Part shown: positions 1 to 10,505 of the stretch, piece after piece | Layout of the letters: each line of letters starts with the position of its first letter | Position numbering within the stretch: position 1 is the stretch's first letter | Assembly: GCA_027972325.1 (NCBI GenBank) | Contig: JAPMOS010000333.1 | Location: 1 to 27,183, forward strand | Source: Paratrimastix pyriformis | Taxonomy: Eukaryota; Preaxostyla; Paratrimastigidae | Direction: 5' to 3' | DNA: 27,183 bases | Notes under the pieces: model-generated | Database searches by the model: none | Told to the model about the DNA's origin: nothing | The model's input: only the letters and a program-made list of their open reading frames with translations | Position numbers and translations under genes: made by a program

Positions 1-375
1 TGAACACACGACTGAGAAGGTCGGTCACTCCCGCCCGGTGGCCTTCGTCTCCATGTCGCGGCGGCCCACATGTAGCTCGTGGCGTCCACCAGGACGCAGA
101 ACGCGAGGCGGCTGGCAGCTCATCTCGAAGCCGCCGCAGTCGAGCCGACCACCCGAGGGCCGGTTGACACCAAGGCGTGGTACTTGGGATGCTCGTACGT
201 GGGCCGGACGCTCTGGCACTGGCCACACGTCCCGATGATGTCCCGCAAGCTGATCCACGCCATGAATGAAGAGGCCCTTCGAGTCGGCAATCAGGGCATC
301 CGGTTGAGGTGCCCCTGCTGGACATGCAAGCCGCAGCAAGCGCACAATGGCGGGCAAGCGGGTAGATCGATATCA
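1..375 (-). mobile_element. Possible fragment of an LTR-type retroelement integrase (fossil)
   Basis: Minus-strand frames with strong GC3 bias show a CGQC zinc-binding-like pair and, further on, VLVDATSYMWAA, which resembles the first catalytic-Asp strand of retroelement integrase cores (a VDxxSxxxW pattern). This order, zinc finger then core, is that of an integrase. The piece is cut by the window edge on one side and stops where the duplicated segment begins on the other. It is broken and only a fragment. No LTR or target duplication is visible. The family (Ty3-like or Ty1/copia-like) cannot be told. The call rests on short motifs and could be wrong; a plus-strand ORF across the same bases (79-471) is the alternative reading. 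Confidence 0.3.
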
Positions 376-754
376 GACCAGAACTCCCCGCTTACGCGGT
401 ACAACCCTTCATTGGCGTGTTTAGACAGTTCGACCGGTAACTGCGTGATCCTTCCCGAACTGGAAAAATGAGACAAAGGGGGCATTGATCATGACCCGAA
501 AACCAAAACAGACGTTCGATCCCGGCAAGGATTAGATGGATCCCCGCGCCGTCCGGTCGTAGCTTCCAATCAGCCACATCACCATCGTCTGCTGCTACAT
601 CAACCACGACGTCAATCTCGGCGGCTTCAGGTCCAGGTCTCCAAGGGCTGGCTCTTCGGCCTCCTCATGTGCCGCCTCGTCACCATCATCACCTCGAAAA
701 TAACTCCTCCTCGGGGAAGCGGTGGAGGAGGTCGTCAACTTCGATTGGCTCCAT
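376..754 (-). pseudogene. Acidic-protein gene, copy 1, N-terminal part only
   Basis: This is the copy-1 counterpart of the gene at 17939-18725. The start codon lies at 754, and the acidic Asp/Glu/Ala-rich N-terminal exon and the start of the next exon (ITQLPVELSKHANEGLYRV) are recognisable. Homology to copy 2 stops near 376, so the conserved C-terminal domain is absent and unrelated DNA follows. The exon-intron border also differs: copy 2 has GGGGTGGAAC where copy 1 has GGGATCGAAC, so the GT donor proposed in copy 2 is missing here. Truncated and probably non-functional. Product function unknown. Confidence 0.6.
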
Positions 755-951
755 ATCAGGCGCCACAGAGTGGCTATCACCCTGGTCATGCAGCCCGTCC
801 AGCGAGCACTACTCCCGGTCCCAGACCCTCCGGGTCCCGATCCCGCCCCGGTGGCTTGTTGTTCAATCGAGGCAATTTCTCGATGTATCGTGTTTCTTAG
901 AAAAAACAAACCAAAAAAAATCAGGATCGAAAAGAGGGATTGTATTACAAG

Positions 952-3517
952 TTACGGCAAGTCCTCGATTTCCTCGGGCTGAAGGTCCTCGCCCAAAGCA
1001 TCCGGACTGAGCGGGTCCAGCAGCGGGTTGGGAGGCCACTGATAAGGCTGATCATCGGGTGCGGGGATGAGGGGCCCTCTTGGTCGTCTTGAAGCTCGAA
1101 GGCCTGCTCTTGTTGTTGTTGCTCGGCGGTGGTGGTCTGCTCGAGGCCTGCTCTTCTTGTTGAGGCGGGGCAGGTTCTTCTTGAGGGGGGAGCAGAGGAA
1201 GATGCAGGTCCCATTCGTCGACAGGGTGCAACGACGTCGCAAAGCTCCGTCTCGTGGGCTTCGAGGGGCAGGTATGCTTCGTCCTGCCGGTGCACCAGCA
1301 CCGAGGCACGTGGCCGATCATGAGGCTCTCCACCGCAGGCGCCCGGTCAATTAGATCAACGCGTTCCGGTGGCCTCTGCCGCCAAGAGAGCTGGCCCACA
1401 GCCGCAGTAGCAGTCCAACACAGGGCCCGGCCTCCGTAGCGGCGGAAGAGGTAGACGTAAAGATCGGCCGGCTTGGCGAAGCGGGCCTGCCCCGCCTGGT
1501 GCCGCAGGTAGACCGCGTTGGTGCGCGGGTTGGCCCGGGCGTTCATCTCGGCCAACTTCGCACTCGGAGAAGGCACAGTACATCCCAGCGCCAGTTGACG
1601 GGCCCTCGTGGCCTCGCTGGAAGACCTCGATGGGCAGCTCCACCTCCTCAGGGCGGGGGCTCCCGGTGAGAGCGACGGCCGGGGTTGGCCTCCTCGAGGT
1701 AATCTGCGCGAAGAAGTGATGGAAGAAGCAAGCGTCCATTGCTGGGACAAGTTGGCCTCGGTATCCATCACAATGATGGTACCATTGGGGCAATGAACGA
1801 GTCGAGGTACTGGGCCAGGGATCCGTAGTCCGGGGTGGGTCTGTCTCGAGGGTCGTCGGTAATGCCCCAGGAGCATCCAACACGGCCAAGGTATACAGTG
1901 TCTATTGAATGAAACGAGGATGTTAGTGGGGATCCAACAAGTTGGAAACTGCAGACACGGGATTATCCTTCGCGCGAAACAAGATCGCTTCGGCATCCCC
2001 GCAGTAGAACCGGGCCAAGGTTTTCCATGAGGGATCGTGGCCCTCCGCGGTGCGGAAAGCAGCTGGGGCCGGAACGAGGCGCAGCGGACGCGGGCTTGGT
2101 GGCCTGGGCGACTGACGCTGCTGCGGTGGCTTGGAGTGTTGTTGCTGGGCCTGGGCCGGGTCTGGGGTTGAGGCTGAGCCGGCTGGGGCTGAGGCGACGG
2201 CTTGGCCTGGGGGCGGGCTGCGGCGGCTTGGCCTGGGGGCGGGCTGCGGCGGCGGCCTGGGGGCGGGCTGCGGCGGCTTGGCCTGGGGCGGGCTGCGGCG
2301 GCTTGGCCTGGGGCGGGCTGCGGCGGCTTGGCCTGGCTGGCTCGGGGGCTTTGGGCTCGGGCTCGGGCACCGGTTTCGACGAAGGCTGGGCTTCCTCGGT
2401 GGCCGACTCCGGTGGAGTGCGCAGGCCTTGACCTCATACTCGTCATCGGCCTCCGCCGCCTTGGCCTCGGCTTCGGAGGTCGGCTCGGCTTGGGAAAGAA
2501 GCGCCTTCAGGGTGGCCCGCTTGGCCGGCTCTGATTTCGGCGGCTCTGGGTGCTCGGAGGCGGCTTCCTCCCGGAGTGCCCGCCTTTCCTCACGTAGTTC
2601 CCGGTCGACGGTCTTCAGCATGCGCTTGCTGGCACGGGGATGTCGTGGTGGCCCATCTCCTCCCAGAGCCGGGCGTACGGGCAGTGCTCGGGCATCAGGT
2701 AGTCCTGCATTGCCGGTGGCAGTTGTGCCGCGCACCACCCCAGCCAGTAGCCGAGGACCAACTCGAACTCGGAGACGCCGGCCGTCCATGAAGGTGGGGC
2801 ATGTTGCCAACGTCCGTCTCGTTGAGGCGCTCGAACGGCAGCCCAGCTCACCCAGCTCCTCGGAGAAGGCCGGAGTCGAACCTTGCCCTTGCGGAATGGG
2901 AAGGCCGCACGTTGAGGCAGTTCAAGGCAAGGTCTCGGTCCGGACGAGATGGCACCGCAGGATCTCCGGGCCTCGTCGGGGGGTAGAGGACGGGGGTGGT
3001 CTCCGGCGGCCACCTCAGCTGCATTGTGGGCCTCGAGCAGCATGAAGGTCTGCTCGGCCTGCCGAATGGGCTTCTTGAGATCGGCCGCTGCAGAGGTGGC
3101 CTCAGAACCACTGAACGACCCTCCAACATGGCGCGAGCAAGCCACCGATTCATCTCCGCATCCCTGGCCTGGCGGGCAGGACGTGTGAGCGGCAGCGTGG
3201 AAATGGTTGGTGCATGCGGACCTCAAAGATGCGCCACAGGTTCGTGGCTGACGGCTGTCGCTCAACCGGGAGCTGGGAGAGGGCACACAGCATCTCCAGG
3301 AGAAGCACCCAGAATCTTCACAAGCTTGGCCGGGGCGTCGCCTTTGGGGAAGTGCAGCTCCTTGAGGGCGGGTTCCAAATGTGTGGTCAGGATCCTCACG
3401 GATGTAGCGCTTGGGGGGCCTGATAAGGGCGGGAGGTGGGTGATGATAATCAATAGACGGGAGACGACAGACTTGGAGGGATGCACGCTTGAGGTTCAGC
3501 AGGACGTCGAAGGTGCT
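952..3517 (-). pseudogene. ParB-like/DNA methyltransferase gene, copy 1, 3' portion (cut by insertion)
   Basis: This is the C-terminal half of the large minus-strand gene, separated from its 5' half (10506-12338) by the element at 3518-10505. It holds part of exon 6, the helical and Pro/Ala/Gln-rich region, and the methyltransferase domain with the DCxCGCGPALLAAE nucleotide-binding motif near 1385-1425. Introns at 3169-3221 and 1902-1958 keep GT and AG ends. A deletion of about 100 bp near 1720-1731, relative to copy 2 (19735-19832), removes the donor of the next intron and the end of the exon before it. With the insertion and this deletion the copy is very unlikely to give a full product. 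The stop codon is at 952-954, in the same place as in copy 2. Confidence 0.8.
2200..2336. repeat. 26-27-bp coding minisatellite, copy 1
   Basis: GC-rich tandem units beginning CTTGGCCTGGGGGCGGGCTG, about five to six copies, encode an Ala/Pro/Gln/Arg linker on the minus strand. Copy 2 (20318-20405) has about three to four. Unit number and G-run length differ between copies, as expected for slippage. Confidence 0.85.
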
Positions 3518-3541
3518 TGGTGGATAGCCGAGTAATCTCTT

Positions 3542-3670
3542 CCCAAACAAACCCAAACCAAGAAAGAGTGAACACTTGCACAGCAAGCACGCAAAACGGC
3601 ACTGACATCCAAAAATTGATCAAAAAGAATTTGACATGTCATGTCAGTGCCGGCAGTCGACTTGTCCTTT
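3542..3670 (+). repeat. Left terminal inverted repeat (129 bp)
   Basis: This is an exact reverse complement of 10329-10457 over all 129 bases by direct comparison. It contains an inner foldback in which GGCACTGACAT pairs with ATGTCAGTGCC, and its outer part is CCCAAACAAACCCAAACCAAG, shared with the internal site at 5124-5255. Perfect arms mean recent origin or active correction between arms. Confidence 0.95.
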
Positions 3671-5123
3671 AAGCATAAGCCCATTCGGACGACGACACGC
3701 CAGCCACCGACGCAGAGAAAGGTGGGAAGGGAGTCAGTACCGCGCAACGCAGTAAAACAATCCAGTTGGGAGTCACAGCTCCCGAAGGTTTCAATGAAAA
3801 CGAAGAAGAGATTCATGATCAACCATGCGAACCCCAAACATCTCCTCAAGCGGGTCGCGACCGCCCGGGGGTGCACGTAGTCAGGGAAAGAGGAGGCTGG
3901 AGAAAACCCCGACGCACCGCTGTAACCGGTCAGCAAAACAGGTGGGAGAGAAGAAGCCAAACAAAAGGAGGGGCGAAACCTTCAGGCCCCGAGGGCACCG
4001 AGTCTTCCCGTACTCGGCACCCTCCATAGGGAATCCTTCCCTCAACGGGTCGGACCCCGCAAATAAAAACAACGAAGAAGATCGGACAAAACAGCGAGAG
4101 GACTCGTTGTCCGACATGCCGCGGGCCAAAGGCACGCGTCGAGAGAAACGCAGAGCACGACGGAGCCGCGACAGGCACCTTGCCTCGCAGATCCCAGGAG
4201 GGTTCTCGCCCCGTGCTCGCGGCTTCTTCGTCACCAGTCGCCGACCGGCGCCGGTGAAGCGGTGGAGGCACCTTGCCGTGCAGGCGTCGAGTTCTGTATA
4301 AAGAACCCAAGCCCCCACCAAAACGCAAACCCCGCAGGAGAGAGAGCACGAAAGGTGACGTATCGATCGCCACTTCAGGGTGCTCAACAAATATCCCTCC
4401 CGCGAGAGGGAGGTGGGTGAGCGCGGTGGTTCACGGGCACAACGCCCACGATGAAATCACATGAGCTGTTGTCAAACAGAACAGACGACGGTGAATAACA
4501 AACCCCGACCCCCGCATTCTGAATGTGGAGGATGCATGGTGCCCACCACGACCATGGAAAAGCCACACAGTTGTGCCACAACAAAACGAAAACGGGGTGA
4601 AAGATAACACCCTCACCAGTTCCTCGAGCTGTTGCCCATTCAGAACAGAAAAGGAGGAAGACAACACCCCACACCGCTGATGGATGTCTTAAGAGTACAA
4701 CGTACAGGATGACCATAGGCTGTTGTTCAAGCAAAGTAGCTGGGGTGAATGACCACAACTCCCCACCATGAATGCCCAATCACATCAGACGAGGGTGAAT
4801 GAGGGGTGCATGAAGGGTGGTGTCTCAAGGTCAAAAGGCCCCGACGAGACCCCACACATTGTTGTCAAAGGGAACCAAACAAGGTTGAACAACAGCCACA
4901 CTCGCCTCCCCACGAGGCAGCCCTCCTGACTTGTCAATCAGATTGTGGGTTGAACAGGCAGCAGGACAGCCAAGGGAGCACATACGAAGATTGCGCTGCG
5001 AAGACAAAATGCCCACCATCATTCATGACCATGGGGTACACGTTGAGTCGAAGATTCGCGGGGGAAAGCAGCAACAAACAAACCCAGTGCCACTCATCAG
5101 GCAGGGAGGTGGGTGGGAGACTT
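3671..5123. other. Non-coding interior of the insertion, left part
   Basis: No convincing gene. A TATA-like TGTATAAAG at 4294-4302 is followed by TGACGTATCGATCG (4357-4370), a possible but unproven promoter. An imperfect hairpin built on GAGGGCACCGAGT and ACTCGGCACCCTC lies near 3999-4030. From about 4460 to 4930, degenerate repeats around a GCTGTTGTCAAACAG-like core followed by GGTGAATAAC- or GGTTGAACAAC-like sequence recur irregularly. ORFs here are short, lack codon bias and match nothing I know. Confidence 0.4.
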
Positions 5124-5255
5124 GTCTTGGTTTGGGTTTGTTTGGGAAGATTACTCGGCTATCCCACCATTCTCCTTCACGAGTTCGGAGAACGAGGGAC
5201 AGCCTTCGTGGGATAGCCCCAAACAAACCCAAACCAAGAAAGAGTGAACACCATA
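5124..5255 (-). repeat. Internal copy of the element's joined outer ends
   Basis: Read on the minus strand, this segment is the last ~80 bp of the insertion (ending CGTGAAGGAGAA) followed directly by its first ~45 bp (beginning TGGTGG), with the fusion at about 5169/5170. The right-end part is identical to the terminus; the left-end part has two small indels. No GCT or other target base lies between the ends. CCCAAACAAACCCAAACCAAG and its complement flank the 72-bp centre, which itself carries GGCTATCCCAC and GTGGGATAGCC. This is what a circle or head-to-tail junction of the element would look like. Confidence 0.85.
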
Positions 5256-5544
5256 CCAAAGGAATAGCTTTCCTTCCGCACTCTACGTGACCCGGCTAAC
5301 GGGATGCTCCGCCCAACACTCTTGGCCGATGAGCCGGCTCTACGGATACCCATCCTGATGTTGGGAGTGCGCGTGCCGGAGGGCCAGAACGAGCATCAAA
5401 CAGCTGAGAGGTGGTACACACTCCACAGTGTCCCCCCGCGTGTCCGGGGTCGCCCCAAAGGTGCCGAGTGCTGTCACTGCTTCCGACAGACAAGAAGGCA
5501 TCAGTCGATGCGAGAGCAGGCATGAAACATCGAGCATCACACTG

Positions 5545-6175
5545 CCCCAGCAAAGCCCCACTCTGATGGTGCTGGTGTGGTGATTCTGGCCTGAATGCGC
5601 TGGTGGGTGTGATGCTGCTGCTGGAGTGAGAATGAACACCAGGAGGCATATGGGCACACACCCCAGACGCCTCGCCACGCAGCTGTCCTGGTGTGCCAGG
5701 GCGCATTCAGGGGCATGATGAGCACACAGGCCCGCCCCGACAGAACACCACTCTGGTGGTGCTGGGTGATGGTGTTGGTGTTGCTGCTGCTGGTGTGAGA
5801 ATGCACACCAAAGGGCATGTGGGCACATAGGCCCGCCCTGAGACGCCTCAAGCAGTCAAGCAGCTGTCAGGACGCATTCAAGGGCATGATGAGCACACAG
5901 GCCCGCCCGAAAAGTCACCACACTGGTGGTGCTGATGATACTGTTGGTGTGAGAGTGTACACCAGGGGACATGTGGGGCACACTCCGGCCCGCCCCAGAC
6001 GCATCAAACAGATGTCCTGGTGTGCCAGGACCCATTCAAGGCATAATGAGCACACAGGCCCGCCCTGAGCAACGCCACACTGATGGTGCGTGTGCTGGTG
6101 GTGCTGTGATGATGCTGCCGATGTGAGAGTGCATCCAAGGGGCATGTTGGGCGCACTCAGGCCCGCCCCTGATGA
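5545..6175. repeat. Degenerate ~160-180-bp tandem repeat within the insertion
   Basis: About three and a half diverged units. Each holds a GGTGGTGCTG- or GATGGTGCTG-like stretch, GTGTGAGAATGCACACCA or a variant, GGGCATGTGGGCACA, GTCCTGGTGTGCCAGGA, and GATGAGCACACAGGCCCGCC. The last landmark starts near 5718, 5889 and 6046. CCTGGTGTGCCAGG is a near-palindrome in two units. No coding sense seen. Confidence 0.75.
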
Positions 6176-6660
6176 ACATACCGGGGCATGAACAGGTGCA
6201 AGCCCCTCAAGTGCATAGCACCAATTTTTCCCGGTGTTGGTGTACCCACGGGCACCGCATCCGAACATACCACGGATCGCCCTCCTGAAAAACCAGCGGT
6301 GCATGCATGCCATCGTCACGGTGTTGGTGAGTCAACGTACACACCGAGGCAGAGGGGCATCCGGAAATCCAACGGAGCGCCCTCATGAGAAAACCCGCGG
6401 TGCGGGCACGTAAACGAGCAGATACGCGCTGAAATCACACAAGGGTCCCAGTGTTGGGGTGATGGTCATGGGCAAGCGCAGGCCTACCCCAAAGAAAAAC
6501 ACCGAACACTGGTGTTGGTGTGCCAGATGTGTCACAGAGAGGGCCCGCCTGGAAAAACACGACTTCAGGTGCGGGTGTGACAGCGCACACGGGATCGGAA
6601 GAGAACCCATTGAGGAACGACGTGCAACTATGAGGCTTGCTGGCGGTCAGTGAATTCTCT
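6176..6660. repeat. Second degenerate repeat family (~100 bp)
   Basis: Two adjacent units share CGGTGTTGGTG near the start and GCCCTCCTGAAAAACCAGCGGTGC or GCCCTCATGAGAAAACCCGCGGTGC at the end (about 6229-6302 and 6318-6402). A weaker third piece with GGTGTTGGTGTGCC and GCCCGCCTGGAAAAACACG lies near 6510-6565. No gene seen. Confidence 0.5.
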
Positions 6661-9230
6661 CCAATCTCTAGACCTAGCAGTGCCGAGATCCCAAAGTTGT
6701 TTCTGACCTGACCGCCAGCTTGTTGGGACCTCTCGATCCCCGAGCGTGGGACCCGTGGGTGCACAAGTATGCGCGCGTCCCTGACGTCTCACAGTTTGTT
6801 GTTGTTTCTGACCCTGTACGGTCTGTGTGAGGGTGTGGGCGCAGACAAACACAGGCCCGCCCAACCAAATGCTCTCATAGTTCGCGTCCGTGTGTGAAGT
6901 GTGATCCCACTCCAGGCAGGACAGCACCGCAGAGCACCGAGTAGGGGAGCAGAAATACTATGGAATAATGCCACCCGGCTGTGGGCAAGGCGGACAAGTG
7001 CACTGTTCTCAGCCCTTGCCTGTGAATGGACAGAGTGACCCCAAGCAGGAGTGATCGTGATGGGTCCAAGACAGGGATGCTCGCCCTCCGGGACGGAGCC
7101 GCCCCATCATGGCCCTCGGAGGTGGGGATGGGATGAGCCGGAGTGATGGGCAGGGACTGGAAGGTGTACGTGGTGCTGAGGGCACGCACTCGGAGGAGGG
7201 AGAGTGCGCAGAGATCACGAGTGGTGTTTCACCCAAGAGGGCGGAGAGAGGATGCGACGACAGACTTTCCTCTGCTCCCGTCAAGCTTGCCCGACGTCTC
7301 GTGCCCAGGCTGAGAGTTGAACGGGTATTTGTAGAGCGCCCTCGGCCGCTGGCGCCTAGTCCCACCACCCTTCGCCGGGTGGAAGCTGCGGCTGCACCAC
7401 CTTCATTTGGGGCCCCACTTGTAGAGCGCCGGACCCCTGGGGCGCTCTCCCGTGCCCCCAATGGGGGTCCCAAAGGGAACGGCCGCCAGTGTGTCAGTCT
7501 CATCGATCGGGTGGGGACGAGGACGTCGTTGACCCGACGCTCACATTTTGCAAAGGAGCAGGCAGTCCCCAATCCGCGCGAAGAACCCCGCAACGAGACC
7601 CCGATGTGCATGGCCGAAGTGGGGCACTCGCCCCTTTCAGCATGGATGCCCTGGCCACAGAAGAGCCAACGTGTGAGTTCAGGACGCTCACGATCTTGGG
7701 CTTGGGCAACTGAGGAGTTGTTGAGCAGCCCGTGGGTCATGGGAGCCTTTCTGGTGGGGTCCGCGGTGAGCATGACTCTTGTCCGGGCGATGTTGTCCCC
7801 CGGGAGGAACGGTACCAGGGACACTCCCGTCGGGTGTTGTGGGTCCAATGGGCCAGGAGAAGAGGACAACTGCGATGACCTCACGCTCGTCTCTACGCAC
7901 CCAGAGTCAGGGAAGGGCTCTTTCACGAAGCCAGACTTTGTAACGAGGCACTCCGTCACACGTTCCATTCTCCTTCACGTGTGTCGGGTACCTGACCGCT
8001 CACATTTTTGCAAAAGGGGGGAGCCAGTCCCCAGGCCAGATGCAGACCCCCGTCACGAGGGGGTGGACAACCCTGGTGTGCATGGTCGAAGTAGAGAACT
8101 CGACAGTGGGGCCTATGTGTGTGTCCTGGAAGCTCGCGATCCTGGACTTGAGGAAAGACAGACCCGTTCCCTAGAACACGTCTCCTCCTCTTGGGGGACA
8201 TCTGTTAGATCAGGCCCTTCCCCCCCCCCAGGGGGACGTCATGCTCACCCGGTCCCGCGCGGGGTGGTGGCCCAGGCATGTCGAGCACACGATGCTTCCC
8301 GTATTTCGTGTGAAAGAGCAACGGGGGGTGTTTCCCTCGGTTCCGAAAGAGTATAAGACCTCTGAAACGTGGTGTGGCGACCGCCATGGTTCCATGTGGG
8401 ACATGGAGTCCGGACCGAGTCATCGTGTCTCCGATCCGAAACCGGGGAGTTGGCTGCTCCCCTGGTGCGCGCCCAAAATAGATGAAGCTCCTCTCTGCAA
8501 CCGCCAGTGTGTGTTGAAGAGGGAGAAGCTCGCAGTGTGCGTTGTTGTAAAATCCTGCGAGTTGTGCCGCAGGAACGTGCGCGCCTGTGTGCCCGCAGAT
8601 CATCAGGGCCATGAGTCGGCTCCCTGGTCGAACGGTGCGTGGTGGACATGGGACCTCCTGCCTTGCCCCGCGACAACATGGGCTCCGCGACAACACGGCC
8701 ACGCGAAGATGGTCGAAGCCAAACGTTCTGGCGAAGTGAGAGGTTCGAAGTGGGAGGTTTGCCCTCTGGCACAAAGAATGGCCACGGAATGAAGAGGGCG
8801 ACGTGAAGATGCCAAGTGCAGACCCACAAGACAACTGGTCGATTGTTCAGAAGTGACTCGGAGCGTTCGCTATATTCTCCCTCCCGAGCGACCAGGTCAA
8901 TCAACCCCAGATGGAAGACCGGCTTGAGAAGAACTTGAGCGCGAAATGAGTTGCGCGCGTGACCAGTAATCGTGCGAATTTCAGAGTCACACGTGGACTA
9001 AACGCTGATAGCGGAGGTCATCCACTGACGTGGGCCCAGAGCGAGTGCACGGGCGTCCCTCGCCGGATAACCGTTGACCCAGCATTCCATTCATCTCATT
9101 GTTCGATCCTGAAAAACCCATGAAGGATTTTGGCCTGAAATATTTGCCAACCAGGTGTTTCGCAGACTGAGTGGCTCCGCAGAGTCTGAGACATGGCCAG
9201 AAGAGAGACCACCAGCATTTCCGAGATCCT
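6661..9230. other. Interior of the insertion: long ORFs of doubtful reality, dispersed repeats
   Basis: The longest open frames (7109-8356 plus, 415 codons; 7009-7968 minus; 8205-8834 minus) overlap on opposite strands, have no recognisable domain or steady codon bias, and are rich in Arg, Ser, Gly and Pro as expected of random frames in GC-rich DNA. Two diverged copies about 460 bp apart start at CTCACATTTTGCAAAGG (7541) and CTCACATTTTTGCAAAAGG (8001) and share GTGTGCATGG and later blocks for about 160 bp. TTGTAGAGCGCC occurs at about 7330 and 7420. A C10 run lies at about 8220-8229. I see no supported gene. Confidence 0.4.
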
Positions 9231-9500
9231 CTAAGCCGCCTGTCAAATGACACTGGTGATGAAATTCCTTCAAAGGAATTGAACAGACTGTATGAAAAAG
9301 TTTGTTGTTGTGCCAAACGAGCACCGTGGGGTCGAACGAACAGAGTATCGAACTGATTCGTCAGCCCTTTCAACCGCAAAGTCAAATCGACCAGTGAATA
9401 AATTCCTTCAAAGGAATTAAACAGACTGTACAACAGAGGTTGCTGGCGTGTCGAACGAGGCCCGTGGGGCCGAATGAGCAGAGTATCAAACTGATTCGCT
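9231..9500. repeat. ~140-bp direct repeat, two units, with an 18-bp palindrome
   Basis: Two units contain AATTCCTTCAAAGGAATT followed by GAACAGACTGTA or AAACAGACTGTA (near 9262 and 9403), then CGAACGAGCACCGTGGGG or CGAACGAGGCCCGTGGGG, and AGAGTATCGAACTGATTCG or AGAGTATCAAACTGATTCG. The palindrome has 8-bp arms around CA. No coding function seen. Confidence 0.75.
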
Positions 9501-10328
9501 CAAAACGTGACGTGGTGGTCTGGTGGGTCTGTCAGTGAACGTATGTATCAAGGTTGCTTTGAAACTGAACCGACACCTCAAGCAGGCATCCTTCGTCCCG
9601 AAGCAATGAGTATTCCAGCGCATGTCACGGTGACCAGGCACCAACGAACAGTGCCATTCCAAAGGAAACTGGGGTGATACCCCAACCGAAAGTCTTTGCG
9701 GAGGATGGCGCAAATTGGCCCAAGCCCAACGAGCTCAGCCAGTTCAAAGTTGCACGCAGGACGGTCACGAAAACGGAATAAAGACTATCTTTCTTTGCTT
9801 TTCCGTTTTGGTTTTTTTTCTGATCTTTGTTTGGAAGTTTTTGTTTCCTTCCGTTTTTGGTTTGTAAAAAACAAAATATAAAGCGAGTGCTATTGTGACG
9901 CCACAGACCCGGAAAGGAGGACCCAGATTCTGAGATTCCAGGTGATTCTTCTCCAGTCCGTCCTTGAGAGGCCGGCAAAAGGGCCTGTAACCCTCACAAA
10001 GTAAAACGCGGCGACCCACGAGGAGGTGGGAAGAGAGAGACGCGATGAGTTGATCAATGAGATCAGTCGTTCAAGGCTACAAGGCAGGGGTTGAAAAGTG
10101 ACAAGGCGGCCTTGAAAAATCAATTGAAATAAGGCCAGCACTTTCAGAGCGCCAAAGGAGCGGCACGTTGGCCGACATCTCTTAGATCATTCCAAAAGTC
10201 AACCCAACTCGACGAAACAAAATGCAAGGTCTTCAGAGCTCTCGAGTAACTCTTCGAAAATTCTTGAAAAAGCATAGAAACCCGAAAACCCTGGAATAAA
10301 ATATGCGTTGCGATTTGCTTATTGCGCA
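9501..10328. other. Non-coding interior of the insertion, right part
   Basis: No gene recognised. A T-rich tract at about 9790-9875 with repeats of TTCCGTTTT leads to AAAATATAAAGCG (about 9872-9885), a TATA-like sequence that could mark a promoter but has no clear ORF behind it. GGAATAAAG at about 9776 resembles a polyadenylation signal. Both are weak single-motif observations. Confidence 0.3.
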
Positions 10329-10457
10329 AAAGGACAAGTCGACTGCCGGCACTGACATGACATGTCAAATTCTTTTTGATCAATTTTTGGATGTCAGTGC
10401 CGTTTTGCGTGCTTGCTGTGCAAGTGTTCACTCTTTCTTGGTTTGGGTTTGTTTGGG
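10329..10457 (-). repeat. Right terminal inverted repeat (129 bp)
   Basis: Exact reverse complement of 3542-3670. A further 48 bp (10458-10505) lies outside it before the host gene resumes; those 48 bp also occur, complete, inside the element at about 5170-5217. Confidence 0.95.
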
Positions 10458-10505
10458 GCTATCCCACGAAGGCTGTCCCTCGTTCTCCGAACTCGTGAAG
10501 GAGAA

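Larger units (their letters stand above)
3518..10505. mobile_element. 6988-bp TIR insertion, no transposase seen, inside the copy-1 methyltransferase gene
   Basis: Copy 2 reads GAAGGTGCTGCTTCCAAACC without interruption (near 21625-21640). In copy 1 the same sequence is split after GGTGCT and resumes at GCTTCC, with 6988 bp between. Near both ends are perfect 129-bp inverted repeats (3542-3670 and 10329-10457), set in by 24 bp on the left and 48 bp on the right. GCT stands at both junctions, but the empty site has GCTGCT, so either there is no target duplication or a 3-bp one that cannot be told apart. The interior holds tandem-repeat families and no protein I recognise as a transposase, recombinase or replicase. 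It is best called a large non-autonomous foldback/TIR element; origin from a circular molecule is possible because of the abutted-end site at 5124-5255. Confidence 0.85.

Noticed and set aside
2131-3045. Plus-strand ORFs opposite the methyltransferase gene (304 codons and others)
   Set aside because: Shadow frames of the Pro/Ala-rich coding strand; the splice sites and conserved motifs are all on the minus strand.
7109-8356. 415-codon plus-strand ORF as a transposase or other gene of the insertion
   Set aside because: No domain recognised, overlaps a 319-codon minus ORF, uneven codon bias, and crosses two diverged non-coding repeats; long open frames are expected in DNA this GC-rich.
3518-10505. 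Helitron
   Set aside because: No TC start or CTRR end and no A/T insertion point; perfect 129-bp inverted repeats and GCT flanks do not fit.
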